Positions 10,747-22,611 of a stretch of DNA of 64,000 bases are shown here, piece by piece. The notes beneath the pieces were generated by a model that saw only the letters and a program-made list of their open reading frames with translations, made no database searches and was not told the DNA's origin. The DNA is from Pilaira anomala (lineage: Eukaryota > Mucoromycota > Mucoromycetes > Mucorales > Mucoraceae): NCBI GenBank assembly GCA_025716855.1, contig JAIXMQ010000013.1:310001-374000 (forward strand), written 5' to 3'. The position numbers and the translations under genes are program-made. Each line of letters starts with the position of its first letter. The stretch's first letter is position 1.

Positions 10747-11592
10747 ATGCGTCTTTATGCTATACCTATTCTAAAGAACCGATGGGCTTATTATTGTCAT
10801 TCAACAGTACCTTCTGTTTCACGTTTAACAAAAGCAGTAGATTGGTCAAGTAAGAAATGGGAAACGTTGGATAAAGCCGATCCTGAAAGTTGGAAAAAAA
10901 AGTTATTCATTCGCGGAAGCAACATTATGAATCAATTGGACTACCAAGAATGGTTTTTTAAAAGTGTTCCCGGTACTAATGAACTAGAAAACTCTTTAGA
11001 AAAGGTAATACATATTAGTTACTTTATTATTTTTATATGACTAAATTGATTTTAGGTTTTGATTCATCACCCTACTATGCTCAACAGTTCAACTTTAGAC
11101 TCGGAATTGACAATATTATTAAAAGAACGTGTTCCATATCACAGAAAATACATGTATTATTCTGCTTATTGGGTTCCAATTACTTGTACATTTGTTATTG
11201 TTCCATTGGTACCTAATATACCCTTAGCTTATAATCTATTTCGATTGTATAGTCATTATAAAGCATATAAAGGTGCGGAACATTTACAAATTTTGTCAAA
11301 TCAAGGTCGTTTAGAATACACAGCTAATCAAGCAATTGATGGTATCTTTACCAATATTGATTTAACTGATGCACAACAAATTAAATTTCCTGATCAAGTG
11401 CAGGAAGCTTTTAAAGAGTCACCAAAGAAACCAAATTTGATTTCATTAGAAAATGATATAGATGGTGTATTAAGTCATCAACATATTAAACAATTAGTCG
11501 ATAGATTACAAACTCCCGGCTTAGAATTAGAGTTAACTAGAGCTCGTTATCAAATCTTAAAGCAACTTGCCACTGAAAGATTTAGACAATAA
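10747..11592 (+). CDS. Mitochondrial K+/H+ exchange-related protein (Mit_KHE1-like)
   Basis: A 264-residue protein in two exons (10747-11004, 11056-11592). It starts MRLYAIPILKNRWAYYCHST, matching the conserved start of the Mit_KHE1 family (MRLFAIPIxxxRWxxY). The middle has a hydrophobic segment, and the diagnostic PLVPNIPLAYNLFRLYSHYK block is at ~residues 145-165. Yeast members have been linked to mitochondrial K+/H+ exchange, but their exact activity is unsettled. The C-terminal ~100 residues are charged and helical. Two helices around VPITCTFVIVPLVPNIPLAY suggest a membrane anchor. Confidence 0.82.
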
Positions 11593-12317
11593 AAAAAAAA
11601 AACTCTGTCAAAAAAATGCCTCTCCTTCCTCTCTCTATTGTTTATTTATGTTTATGTAATATATTTACGAAAATATATGCACGTGCCGCATATACAACAC
11701 TCACGCGATTTAAGGATTTCGATATTTTTTTTTTTTTTACAGCAATTAAACTTGTAAATCGTATGGATAGTTTTTAATGTTTGCTGAACCCGATAAAATA
11801 ATAAAGCATGAAAAAAGGTGTTGTAATCATGATGAGTAAGTAGAAAAAGCAGTCCGACTAAAAGAATTCATTTAAAAAAATGATGTAATTTTCAAAAGAG
11901 TGTTGTGTCAGAAGATTGTTTAAAGCGCAACATTGTTTATCCATTGTATTTTTAACTTGATTTGTTCTGAATTACCAGTAAGGTAATTTTTGTGCCGTGC
12001 CTAACTTTTTTGCAACCCTTGCATTCAAACCAAATATAATACATCTAAATTACAAAAAAAAACACTTCATCAACTTATCTCATTATGACTAATAAAATTA
12101 ATAAACCTCATAAATAGAAAAATAAGATAGAAAATCAAATGTTTGTCATTAATCTTGATTAAAGTTTATCAGCCGAGTAAACTTTTCTTTTTTTTTTTTT
12201 TTTTTTTTTTTTTTTCTATAAAAAGAGACTAAATTTCATTAAATCCTATTCTTTTCCCTCTTCTTCTTTTTTTTTTCTTTTTTCTTTTTATCACTTTTAT
12301 ACTCTGAATAATTCAAT
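11593..12317. other. Intergenic, A+T-rich
   Basis: A 725-base spacer with no supported gene. It holds a CACGTG E-box at 11680-11685 and a long T tract at 12184-12215 shortly before the cyclin gene. Confidence 0.6.
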
Positions 12318-12994
12318 ATGTTGGCAATTCCTACTACAAGAAATTCTATCCCACCAAGTTTTATAGGTAAGTCATTAATACATTGATAAAAAAGACGGTG
12401 TAGGATTCGTGGGAAATGGGGTTTCACACGTCCCTGAAAAAAAATAGAATTCTAATTTTGTAATTCTAATAATTAGATTTTGCTTCAACTTCATTTGACG
12501 CTATCTTATTTCCCTCTGTTCTACCTCAAAAACCTATCATTCAACCTAGTACAGGCGAAATTCAAAGAAGACCCTCTCATTTACCTGATTTAATCCCTTT
12601 TATTTCCCTTATAACTGATAAATGTGATGTTCAACCTATTCATTTAGTTATGGCCCTTATGTATGTCCAAAGATTTAGAAAGTCTTTACCTGCTGGTTAT
12701 AAAGCTGAACCTGAAGCAGCTCATCGTATCTTTGTTGCTTCTTTATTAGTTGCTAGTAAATACAGTGAAGATCGCTGTCTATCTACAAAACAAGTAGTAC
12801 GTGCCACAGGTGACGTTTGGTCAATTAAAGAAATTACTAGGATGGAATTAGCCTTTTTGAGTTTTTTACACTGGGATCTCTATATCAGTCATGAAGAAAT
12901 AACTCGATTCTTAAATGATTTGGGTTTTGATATCAATTTGATTTTATCAAATCGTCCAATCTTATTAGACGATACTCTTTGTATGTCTTCATAA
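12318..12994 (+). CDS. PHO80-like cyclin (PCL family)
   Basis: A short cyclin of 188 residues in two exons (12318-12366, 12477-12994). The cyclin box is compact and of the PHO80/PCL kind: HLVMALMYVQRFRKSLP, then RIFVASLLVASKYSEDRCLS, then RMELAFLSFLHWDLYISHEE. PCL-type cyclins pair with Pho85-like CDKs. PHO80 itself controls phosphate-response transcription in yeast, while others control polarity or glycogen. The length and lack of a long C-terminal tail fit this subfamily, but which PCL branch it belongs to cannot be told by eye. Intron 1 interrupts after codon 16. The next gene downstream encodes an SPX-EXS protein, which makes a phosphate-related role attractive but unproven. Confidence 0.88.
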
Positions 12995-13406
12995 GAGAAT
13001 CATTTTCACCTTTTTACGATATACCCAAATTATTAATTCTTTTAAAGTATGTAAATATTATACACTTTGTTATTCCCCACACCAAAACTACTACAAAAGA
13101 GAGATAATACACAACTTTACTTTATTATACTTTTTTTTATTTTCTTTCTCTAATTTAATAAAACATTCCTATCTTCTTTTTTTTTTTTTTTAAACATCAT
13201 ATATATTTAGCCATTTTTTGTTTGTTGCTTTTTTTTTTTCTCTCTCTTTGAAACGAATGAAAGTAATCTGTCAAAACAAACTGAATGCTTTCGGAAAAAA
13301 TCAAATGAAAAAGGGGCGGTTCTGTATAGGAACTTACTATTTCGAGATTTTTTTAACTTAAAAAAGAAACTTGGAAAAATACAAAATAAACTTTGCCTGT
13401 GCGTTC

Positions 13407-13439
<33 letters not shown>

Positions 13440-13617
13440 ATTTTTTCGTTTTGATTTTCCTCACGTGTGGTTGAGATGGAAACAGTAATTTTTTTTTTAA
13501 AGTCCAGATTCAAAGCGTAATTCAAACGCAATGACACTTATTCTATTTTTTTTTTTTTTCTCTCTCTTTCTCTCTTTCTTTTTTTTTATTATTATTACTT
13601 CCGGGCTTTTTTTTTTT
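12995..13617 (+). promoter_or_regulatory. Upstream region of the SPX-EXS gene, with an E-box
   Basis: About 620 bases between the cyclin stop and the SPX-EXS start, with long T tracts (13408-13438, 13547-13559). The palindrome CACGTG at 13462-13467 is 151 bases before the ATG. Pho4-type bHLH factors bind CACGTG in yeast phosphate genes, but this hexamer is also expected a few times by chance in 64 kb. Confidence 0.35.
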
Positions 13618-16600
13618 ATGAAATTTGCAAAATATCTAGAGGCTGAAAGTGTTCCAGAATGGAGAAAAGCCTATATCAATTATAAAGGGCTAAAAAAAAG
13701 GCTGAAGGCCATTGAGAAAGTAAATATATTTTTGTATACATTAGCCTTCTATATATATTAATTCTGGGTATCCTCAAGTACCGTAAACTGAATCAAATGG
13801 AAGAAACTCGAAGATTTGAGCAGGCTTTGAATTCCGTACAAAGTGAGGAAACAATAGGCCAAAACAGGCCTTTTTCCAGAAGTCAATCTGTCGCTGCTCT
13901 AGACAATAGACTTTCTGGTTTTCGGCGAAGAAGTTCGACTATATCCGCTGGTTTAATGAATAGGTTTTCATTTCGACTCAAACGTAATGAAACTGAACTG
14001 GGAAAAATAACATCGGCTTCTGTTACATCAGGTAAAAGGTGCTTTTTTTTTTTTTAGAAAAAAAATCATCTTATATTTATGTAAAACAATAATTATAGTA
14101 ACTTATTATTGTTGTCATGTTTACGATAGAGAACCAAGCACTAAATATGTCAGTATTAGACGAAGCATTACGACATGCAAGTGAGCCTGAACAATACTTT
14201 TTTGTCATGCTGGATCAAGATCTTAACGTCATATCCCAATTTTATAATGGTAAACTATAATTTAAAGTTCAAAAAGTCATCATTATTGTCACTCATTTTT
14301 TTTTTCTCTAAAAAAAAAAAAAGAAAAGGAAAAACAGGCTGAAGCTAAATTTGAAGCTTTGAAAATGCAAATACAGCTGATCCGGGATTTCGCAGTGCAG
14401 TTGTCACACTATCATGGAGTAAATTATAACGAAATTTGTATGGATTGCTACAGACTAAATAAATATGGTTTTCATTTTAGCACACACATGATATAATGTC
14501 AACCGATGGACGTTTGAATCCAATAAATTGGTTCAAACGAAGGGGATCAAATGATTCTGATACAACTGAAATTCCTGATTTACCCCCTACTATTCAATAC
14601 AACGGCGAACATCATATAAGTTATAATGTAACACAAACCATCTTTTTACAACGTTTATATAGTTTCCTTACTAAGCATATGATATATAGGTCGCTAGAAG
14701 TAGATTAAAAAAAGCGATTACTGAATATTATCGTAGCCTGGAACTTTTAAAGTCGTACAAAGTAAGATATAAATATTGACAATAACAAATTCAATTCAAC
14801 TTATCCTGTAACACACACTAGATATTGAATGCTACTGGATTCCAAAAGATTCTAAAGAAATTTGACAAGGTAAAAATTCATTTACTTTCTCAAAAAAATA
14901 GAATTATAAAATACTTTTTTTTTTTTTTTTTTTTTTTTTAGACAGCTGGTTGGAAAGCAAGCGATTTATATACTCAAAAGATTAATAAATACCATTGGGC
15001 ATCATCACATAAAATAGAAGAGATAATGCATGACACCGAGGTAAATATAGAATTGTATCTAGTAAAACATAAACTAAAAACTTATTTTTTTGTGTCTGTA
15101 GAAATTATATATTGATGAATTCGCAGATGGCCATAGAAGAAGAGGTATGGAAAAACTAAGAATACCAGAAAAAGACGAGGTAAATAACACCATACATTAT
15201 CTTATGATATATAATCAACTTGAACTTTTTTTTTTTTTTTTTTGTCTTCTTAGACCTATACAACTACAACATGGAGAACTGGATTTTATATTGGATTATC
15301 AATTGCCTTACTGTCAAGAGTGATTCAATTGGTTTTGGATCCAATTGTGAAGCAGGAACTACCCAACCTCCAATACAATCTTCAAATGTACGCTTGTTTT
15401 GGATTACCCATTTTGTTTTGTCTTGGATTCTCTATCAATACCTTGGTATGGACTCGATCTCATATCAATTACAAGTTTATTTTTGAATTTGATCCAAGGG
15501 ATAATTTAGATTATCATGAATTTGCGGAGGTAACGAATGAAAAAAAAAAAAAAGTATTATCTATACCGGTTATAAAAAGACTACTAATACAATATACACT
15601 TAGTTACCTTCCTTAATGCTTTTACTTATATCGCTAGTGATGTATATTGATTTCTCACAATCGTTTGCACCCACAGTCCCATCAGAACTATGCCCTCTTA
15701 TTTTTTTTGTAGTCATGATGGCCATCTTGACCTGTCCTTTTCCTATACTATACTATTCTTCTCGACGCTGGCTCGGTCTTTCTTTAGGTCGAATTATTCT
15801 TAGTTATTTTTTTCCTATCGAATTTCGTGATTTTTTTATTGCGGATGAGTTCAATAGTTTAGCTTATTCTTTTTGGACATTTTCTTATTTTGTCTGTGCT
15901 TATAAATGGCATTGGACAGATCTAGATAAGAACTGTCCTGTCAAGATCTTTTGGTTTACTCCTTTTATAGCATGTCTTCCTCCCTGGTGGCGTTTCCTTC
16001 AATGTATTCGTCGTTATAAAGATTCAAAAGAAAAGGTGCATCTTGTGAATGCAGCCAAATATGTCACGAGTATAGGTTCCACTTTAGCTACAGGTTTTAG
16101 AAGAATCTATCGTAAGTATAAAAACAAAAGAGACCTGTATATATATAAAAAAAAAAAAACTAGCCATCTAAAACAATTTTAATTTATAGCTAATGAAACC
16201 ATGGAAATTATATGGATCGCGTGTTGTATTTTGAATTCTTCTTATACATCTGCTTGGGATCTTAAGATGGATTGGGGAATTCTTCAAATTGATAGTCAAC
16301 ACTTTATGTTACGCGATGATTTAGTATTTTACCGTTGGACTTACTATGTTGCAGCACCTATCAATATCATGCTGCGTTTTGCTTGGGCTTTAAATTCAGC
16401 TGGATTAGGTGTACATGGTGAACTCATGGGTTTTTTGACGGCACTTTTGGAAGCTTATCGTCGTATTCAATGGAACTTTTTCCGTTTAGAAAACGAAGTA
16501 AGTTATTTTTATTTTTATTTTTATTGCATGATGTTAAAATCCGTTTATTTTGTAGCATATTAATAATTGTGGTAACTATCGTGCTATCAAGGAAATCCCT

Positions 16601-16960
16601 TTACCTTTTGCGTTTCGCGACAAGGCACCTACAGCAGATGAAGAAGGAGGAATTCAACTTCCAATTGGACCGAATGAAGTTTCTTCTCCTACACCCTCTA
16701 TTTTATCTGGACCACCCAAAAGTCCTATTCAACCTTCTACCGGCTCTTTCTATGGTCGTCGTGATTTCGAGAATCGACACGATACGGAGGATATACCATC
16801 TGCCACAGAATCTTTACGTAATTTGAATCGTCAACCTTCTCTCGTAGGCGCTGTTTTGGAACAAATCAAGTCTAGAGTTTCTGAAAATAATATTGGCTTT
16901 GTCAATAGTACTAGTTTTGATACAGAAAATGACGATGATTTTGATGATGATAGTGACTAA
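13618..16960 (+). CDS. SYG1: SPX-EXS domain protein (SYG1/XPR1-like phosphate exporter/sensor)
   Basis: An 836-residue membrane protein in 13 exons: 13618-13719, 13779-14031, 14130-14249, 14324-14418, 14481-14627, 14690-14761, 14822-14869, 14942-15040, 15102-15179, 15254-15529, 15604-16111, 16190-16497, 16556-16960. The N-terminus (MKFAKYLEAESVPEWRKAYI) starts an SPX domain, and YINYKGLKKRLKAIEK carries the basic cluster that binds inositol pyrophosphates in this family. The SPX core ends with SYKILNATGFQKILKKFDK. Several transmembrane helices follow, then the EXS domain with WGILQIDSQHFMLRDDLVFY and the end block NEHINNCGNYRAIKEIPLPF. The C-terminal tail is acidic (DNDDDFDDDSD-like). XPR1/SYG1 proteins export phosphate and signal its status. 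The model keeps phase across all 12 introns. Confidence 0.95.
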
Positions 16961-17000
16961 AAATATTATATATTTCATTTATTTATTTTTTTAAATAAAT

Positions 17001-18167
17001 TTAAAGTTTAGAATTAGAGCACCAATGTTTTCTTAAAATATCTGCTGTTTGTGCAATAGCAGTTAATGCATTTTTTTGTAAAGTGGGCATCGTAAGAAAT
17101 CCATGGCCTGTGCCAATATAGCGAATTGCCATTGCAGATACACCTGCTTTTTCTAACTTTTTAGCATATGCTTCACCTTCACTTCTTAATATATCTCTTT
17201 CTGCTGTAAGCACCAGAGTAGGAGGAAGACCTTCCAAAATTTCTAAAGGTGCAGTCATAGGTACAGCAGTCGGTATCTCACGCTCTTCCTTATTACTGAG
17301 GTATGCTTCCCACATGTATTCCATGGTAGAACGAGGTAGGAAGCTATTATCTTGGTTCTCAACGTAAGACTCATTATAAAAATCGACACCAAGAACAGGA
17401 TAGTACAGAACCTGGTATGTAATACCAACGTTACCACGCTGTTTAGCAAGAACTACAAAGTACTTAAAATAAGAAAAAAAAAACTAATAAAAAGAATAAC
17501 TACTTTACTTGTTATTGCTGCAGAAAGGTTGCCTCCAGCAGAATCGCCTGCAATAACTAGTGTGTTAGGATCAGCATAGAAAGAAGCTGCGTTTTTTTGA
17601 ATCCAGCAAAGCGTTGCGTAACATTCTTCCAATGCAACAGGGTATTTGACTTCAGGACTTAAGGAATAATGAACGAATACAACGCAACAAGGAATCAAAT
17701 TTACCAACTAATTATACAAAAAAAAAAAAAAAGTGTTACACGAGCCGTAAATTTTCCCAGATATTGTCAGCATAAACTTACTTCATTTGTTAGCATGCTA
17801 TGAGTATTATAACTTCCAAGTACCCATCCACCACCATGTCTTTTTTGTATATTCAAAATTAATTGAAATGTACGTTTTTTTAAGAGAGAAAAAAAAAAGC
17901 AACTTACAAAAACATAATGACGGGTAAAATTTTATCTTTAGATCCAGGAGGTCGAAGGATTGAAATATTGACCTTGATACTATTAAATTCGATTTCTAAA
18001 TCCTGTTTTTCAACAGCTGCGGTTTCTATCATAGCGGCTAAAGCTTGGTCTGAAAATTCCCGAATATACTTTGGTTGCCCTGCCTCTTCAACTGAATCTA
18101 AGCCATACACTTCTTTGATCATTTCAAGGATCCTAGGTGCAGTAGGAACTGGTTTATAGGTTACCAT
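17001..18167 (-). CDS. Alpha/beta hydrolase fold-3 esterase/lipase (HSL family)
   Basis: A 322-residue serine hydrolase in four exons (18167-17908, 17839-17782, 17707-17509, 17452-17001). The HGGGW oxyanion-hole motif is at residues 88-92, assembled across the first splice junction. The nucleophile is S162 in GDSAGGN, with acid D259 in ERDILRSEG and H289 in GTGHGF. This is the hormone-sensitive-lipase/arylacetamide-deacetylase type. Such enzymes hydrolyse short acyl esters; the physiological substrate is not evident. No signal peptide is seen, so the protein is probably cytosolic. Its stop is 40 bp from the stop of the SPX-EXS gene, another tail-to-tail pair. Confidence 0.93.
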
Positions 18168-19167
18168 AATAATCTTATTTAAAAATTGTTGAAAAAAAAA
18201 AAGGAAAAAGAAGAAAAGTTTTTTTTTTTATATTAATTTTATGATGACACAATTTAATCGGTAACACAGAGCCTGCCATGTCCGCCGAAAGCATAATGGT
18301 AACGAGAGAAAAAAAAGCATAAATTTCTTTGATACATTGTGGATACAATCTATTCCATTAGGAGCCATTGTGAGCACGTCTATACTCTGCGATATAGGCC
18401 AAACTTGCCATAAAGTTGTATGGCCGGAAACATATAATGTTATTTATAACAAATAATAATAAGCAACCATTATTAAAATATCAGTTTAAACCGGGTTTTA
18501 GTCAGCTCTCCTATTCTAAAATTGATTCTATCAAAAGATAAACATGGCCATACTGGCTATATAGCATACAATAAACTAATTTCGGCGATACATATACACA
18601 AAAAAGTAATGATAGATGATACCTGCTATATATATATACTTACTTCATATTGTAGAATTAGAAACAGAAAATTATTTCTACTTGCAAGTGTTTCTTGAAA
18701 TTACCCTATAGTTACATATCTCAAAAAAAAAAGCATAATAAAAACATGTATACACACCCACACACACACTCACCCACACACTCACCATCACTCTTTTTGT
18801 TTTTTTGTAATAAAATAAATCAACTCCCACTACTTCTATAATTAGTACATCAATTAAATCTGTATTTTGTTATAACCACGAGGAAAAAAACTTTGAGTTG
18901 AAACGGAGATCCTATACGTGTGCCTATATACATACTATGTACATAATTTCATGTTCGTTTCCAACGGATTTTATGCTGTCATAAATTCGTTAATATCTTT
19001 TTGGCTTACTGTGTCATACGTTGCGGCTAGTGTTAGTATAGTAATGATTTTTTATAAAATGTTTATATGTATTGTTTTTGATCTACACTTTACATATGAA
19101 ACGGTCAAACTCTACCAACATTGTTTTAATTTAAATAACCAAAAAAAAAAAAAAAAAAAAAAGTGTA
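18168..19167. other. Intergenic, no supported gene
   Basis: About 1 kb upstream of the esterase. It is A+T-rich with a CACA/CACC-rich stretch (18751-18790) and a 20+ A run (19139-19162) that directly abuts the inverted-repeat element starting at 19168. Short open frames here look like chance. Confidence 0.5.
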
Positions 19168-19766
19168 TACAGTGCATCTATTCTTAAATCGAATTTTTTT
19201 AAAAAACGGACATTCTCAGTTTTTGGGTTTAAACTCAGTTTTCATATAAAAAAGTTACTATTTAGGAAACTCTCACAGCTTTTTATAGTTTAAACCAATA
19301 AAACACTTTTAAATTTTCTGTCTGAACTCATATAATATGAGTAAATAATTTTTTATTGAATCAAAAGAAGTTAATCATGTGATTTTAAAATTTGGAGAAC
19401 TTCTTCAATCCCAATTTTGTTGATGTCTATATCTGAAGCCTCTTCCTGTAACATTTTAAAAATTGGTGTAACCATATACTGCAATATCATTGGCTGATAC
19501 TGCTCTGATATGAATTTTGGTTGCCAAAATAGCTGGACATTTTCTAGTCGGCCCTGCTGTTACGTCGATATTTTATCAACTTATTTTGAAATTTTTTTTT
19601 ATCAAAATTAAATTTCTGTTTTCATACATATCTTTAACAGATTTAATTTAAAAGATATATGTTTATTATAAATGATTAAATTACTTTTTTTGGTAGTAAA
19701 TTTACATTTTTTTAAAAAAAAGTAGCTAGGGCTAAAAATTTTCGATTTAAGAATAGATGCACTGTA
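19168..19766. mobile_element. Tc1/mariner-type MITE with 26-bp perfect inverted ends
   Basis: Bases 19168-19193 and 19741-19766 are exact inverted repeats. Each starts TACAGTGCATCTATTC (read inwards) and ends at TCGAA. The outer TA followed by CAGTGC is typical of Tc1/mariner ends with a TA target duplication, leaving 24-bp terminal repeats and a ~595-bp body. No transposase is encoded, so the element would be non-autonomous. It sits between the esterase and CCT3 genes, with an A run on the left flank. Confidence 0.75.
19371..19559 (-). pseudogene. Gene 3'-end fragment inside the MITE
   Basis: Read on the minus strand, a 62-codon frame follows a stop at 19560-19562 and ends with TAA at 19371-19373. 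It includes NVQLFWQPKFISEQYQPMIL and ends IEEVLQILKSHD. A polyadenylation-like AATAAA lies 14 bases after the stop (19352-19357). The composition is protein-like and unlike the surrounding A+T-rich filler. I do not recognise the protein. It looks like the last exon and 3' end of a gene captured within the element, or an old exon around which the repeats lie. Confidence 0.45.
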
Positions 19767-19806
19767 GAGTTTATTTTATATATATATCCATTTTCGTTCA
19801 TTAAAT

Positions 19807-21812
19807 TTATTGTTGATCCATTTCGGGACCACCTTGTTGTTGTTGTTGTTGTTGAGGAGCTCTGTTCTTTGAAAGACCTGAAACAATATCATCAACACGC
19901 AATAACAAACATGCAGACTAAAGAAAGAATAAAAAAGAAAAATAAATAAATGATAATAATAATCAACATAAGATCTGCTTACCTCAATGGCAGTCTTGAT
20001 TGTTTGAACCTTGACAGCAGTGGGTTCCCAAACACCGTAATCCTTCATATCAACAACCTTACCAGCTTCACCGTCAATACCATATGAATGTTCACCAGCA
20101 GCATGCTTGGCTCTCAATTGTGTCAAAGTTTTGATGGCATTACCACCACAGTTTTGAACAAGTGTACGAGGAATGACTTCCATAGCTTCAGCAACAGATC
20201 TATAAGGCCATTGTTCAACACCTTCAATTAACTTTGCCTTTTCTTCAAGTTTAACAGAAATGGCCATTTCAGTAGCACCTCCACCAGGAGCGAGCTTAGC
20301 ACTGAAGAAAACGTTACGAGCAACGCACATGGCATCTTGAAGGTTACGTTCAACTTCGTTAATAATATCTTTACTGGGACCACGCAAAATGATAGAACAA
20401 GCCTTGGGATCTTGACACTTGGTCAAGAAAGTGAAATATTCATCACCAATCTTATCAACGTTGAAAAGACCACACTTGGTACCGACATCAGAATCACGAA
20501 GATCGTCAACACGGTTTACAATAGTAGCACCTACAGCACGAGCAATACGGTTATTATCAGTTTTACGAACACGACGGATAGCTGTGATGTTTGCCTTGAC
20601 AAAATAATGTTGTGCGAGATCAGAAACACCCTTTTCGGTGAAGACCAAATCAGGCTTTAAGGAAATAATCTTATCACACATAGCCTTTACTTGTTCTTCT
20701 TCAATTTGAAGAATACGGTTCCAATCGGCTTCCTTGGAAATTTCGATATTTGTTTGAGATTCACCCTTCTTATATTCAAGAGGACAATCTAATAAAATAA
20801 TACGAGGGTTTTCGATACGACGACGCATCTTGGGATGAGTGACATCTTTGTTCATGATGACACCATCTAAAACTTGAGATTGCTCAATTTCACCACCGGG
20901 GATCTATAATACGAGCAGAATACATATAAGAAAAACACGTCATATAATTCAACCATTCATAAAAACCAACCTTTTCAACACGAGCATATCTCTTGATATC
21001 AACTTCAGTCTTACCGGTTCCATCTTCTTCAATAGCAACACAACGAACAGCATCTAAAGCAAGCTTACACATCAAGTCACTCCATGTACTTACAAACTTT
21101 GTACCGATGGAAGATTTAATCAATGCCATCATTTCTTCATTATTGTTGACATCAACAGGAGTAGAAATATCTTCGACAATTTTTAAAGCATCTTCAAGAG
21201 CCTTTTTGAATGCACTAATAATAACGATGGGATGAATGTTGTTTTGAACATGAGGCAAAGCAGCAGAAAGTACTTCACCAGCTACAAAAGAGAAAGAAAA
21301 AAGAAAGTTTGAATAATGTCAAAATAAGCTTTTTTTTTTTTTTTTTTTTTTCTTACCGAGGATGATGACACTGGTGGTACCGTCACCAACTTCTTCATCT
21401 TGTGTTCTTGAGAGTTCAATCATACTTTTAGCAGCAGGATGATCAACTTCGATTTCACGAAGAATAGCGTTACCATCGTTTGTTAATAAAATACCACCCA
21501 TGGGATCAAGTAACATCTTGAGCATGGATCTGGGACCAAGACAAGTACGGATGACATCAGCAACAGTCTAAAAATAAGATGTGTTAATAGTAGATCATCA
21601 TCTTGGTCTTTTTTTTTTCTGGTTTTTTTTTACCTTGGCAGCAGTAATGTTAGAGAGTTGAGCTTTGCGCCCTGACTCACGCTCCATATTGGTATCTAAT
21701 AATAACCAAAAAAAAAAAAAAGATTAGCAAACCCATATTGAAGAAAAAGCTAGTTTTAAACATAAAAAATGGTTTTTGATAATTTACTCATAACAAGAAC
21801 TTGAGATTGCAT
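19807..21812 (-). CDS. CCT3: T-complex protein 1 subunit gamma (CCT3 chaperonin)
   Basis: Subunit of the cytosolic CCT/TRiC ring, which folds actin, tubulin and other substrates with ATP. Six exons (21812-21788, 21695-21634, 21567-21357, 21281-20971, 20903-19983, 19917-19807) give 546 residues, the normal length. Visible hallmarks are [20 protein letters not shown] near the start, [17 protein letters not shown], the ATP-site [16 protein letters not shown], and [19 protein letters not shown], which is gamma-like. The C-terminal end reads [18 protein letters not shown], followed by seven Gln and GGPEMDQQ. The fourth intron uses a less common GTTGGT donor. The polyglutamine insertion just before the C-terminus is unusual for this conserved subunit. 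Confidence 0.97.
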
Positions 21813-22611
21813 CTTGAATATAATCTATTTTCTAAAGAAAAATAATAAACAAGAAGAAAAAAACGAAAATTTTTTTGGGAAGCGCGTTTATATCATTTAG
21901 ATTTCTTTCTTTGACGTTCTTTTGATGGATTTTGTTCGGAGTTGACAACTAAAAAATACAACACACGAGCACGCTACAAAAAATGATAGCGAGGAGATTT
22001 ATTATCTGTCAAATAATTAATCTCTGCAGCAGAAAAAAAAAAAGTAGTGTGACTTATTGAGCTTTGACAGGATTCATAGAATCATTTGTAATCTATCACA
22101 ATGGCTCTTTCAATAAGACATAAATGATGATATTATAGTAAGAATTAGGAATACAATATACTTGGCAAGTCTACAAAAGATAGATACATAACAAACGAAA
22201 TAGTAAATCAATTTAATATGAAAATATAAAGCTATGCTATAAATGAAAGGTCTTTTATATTAGTTGGATTCAATTGTTATAACTGTAAGGCAAGGCAGAA
22301 ATGCGATAACAGGGAGAAAGTAAATTATGCCTCAAAACCTGTATGTCTTAAAATCACAAGTTTATCTTGATAGTTGGATAGATTTGAATTGAAACTAGAA
22401 GCATCTTACATGTTGAATTCCAATATAGTGAATAGTTGCCCAGGTTACTTAAAACATGCTCACTATGGTTTTCCATTGAAAGATAGTTACCTCTTATAAC
22501 TCCAAAAGACTAAATAATTCATTCGAGAGCGGAATCTATAAATTATTTTTGTTATGCTGGTCTGAATTTTTTTTTGTTGTTTCTCTTTTTCTTTTCTTTT
22601 TTTTTTTTTTA
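21813..22611. promoter_or_regulatory. Divergent promoter region of CCT3 and peptidyl-tRNA hydrolase
   Basis: About 800 bases between two genes transcribed away from each other. It is A+T-rich with no coding signal. A T-rich tract directly precedes the right-hand ATG. Discrete promoter elements are not clear by eye. Confidence 0.45.

Noticed and set aside
11680..11685. CACGTG as a firm Pho4/bHLH site
   Set aside because: By base composition several such hexamers are expected in 64 kb, and another occurs inside the repeat near 40132; kept only as weak support in the phosphate finding.
18918..19187. 89-codon open frame before the MITE
   Set aside because: No motif, Lys run from an A tract at its end, and composition typical of chance A+T-rich frames.
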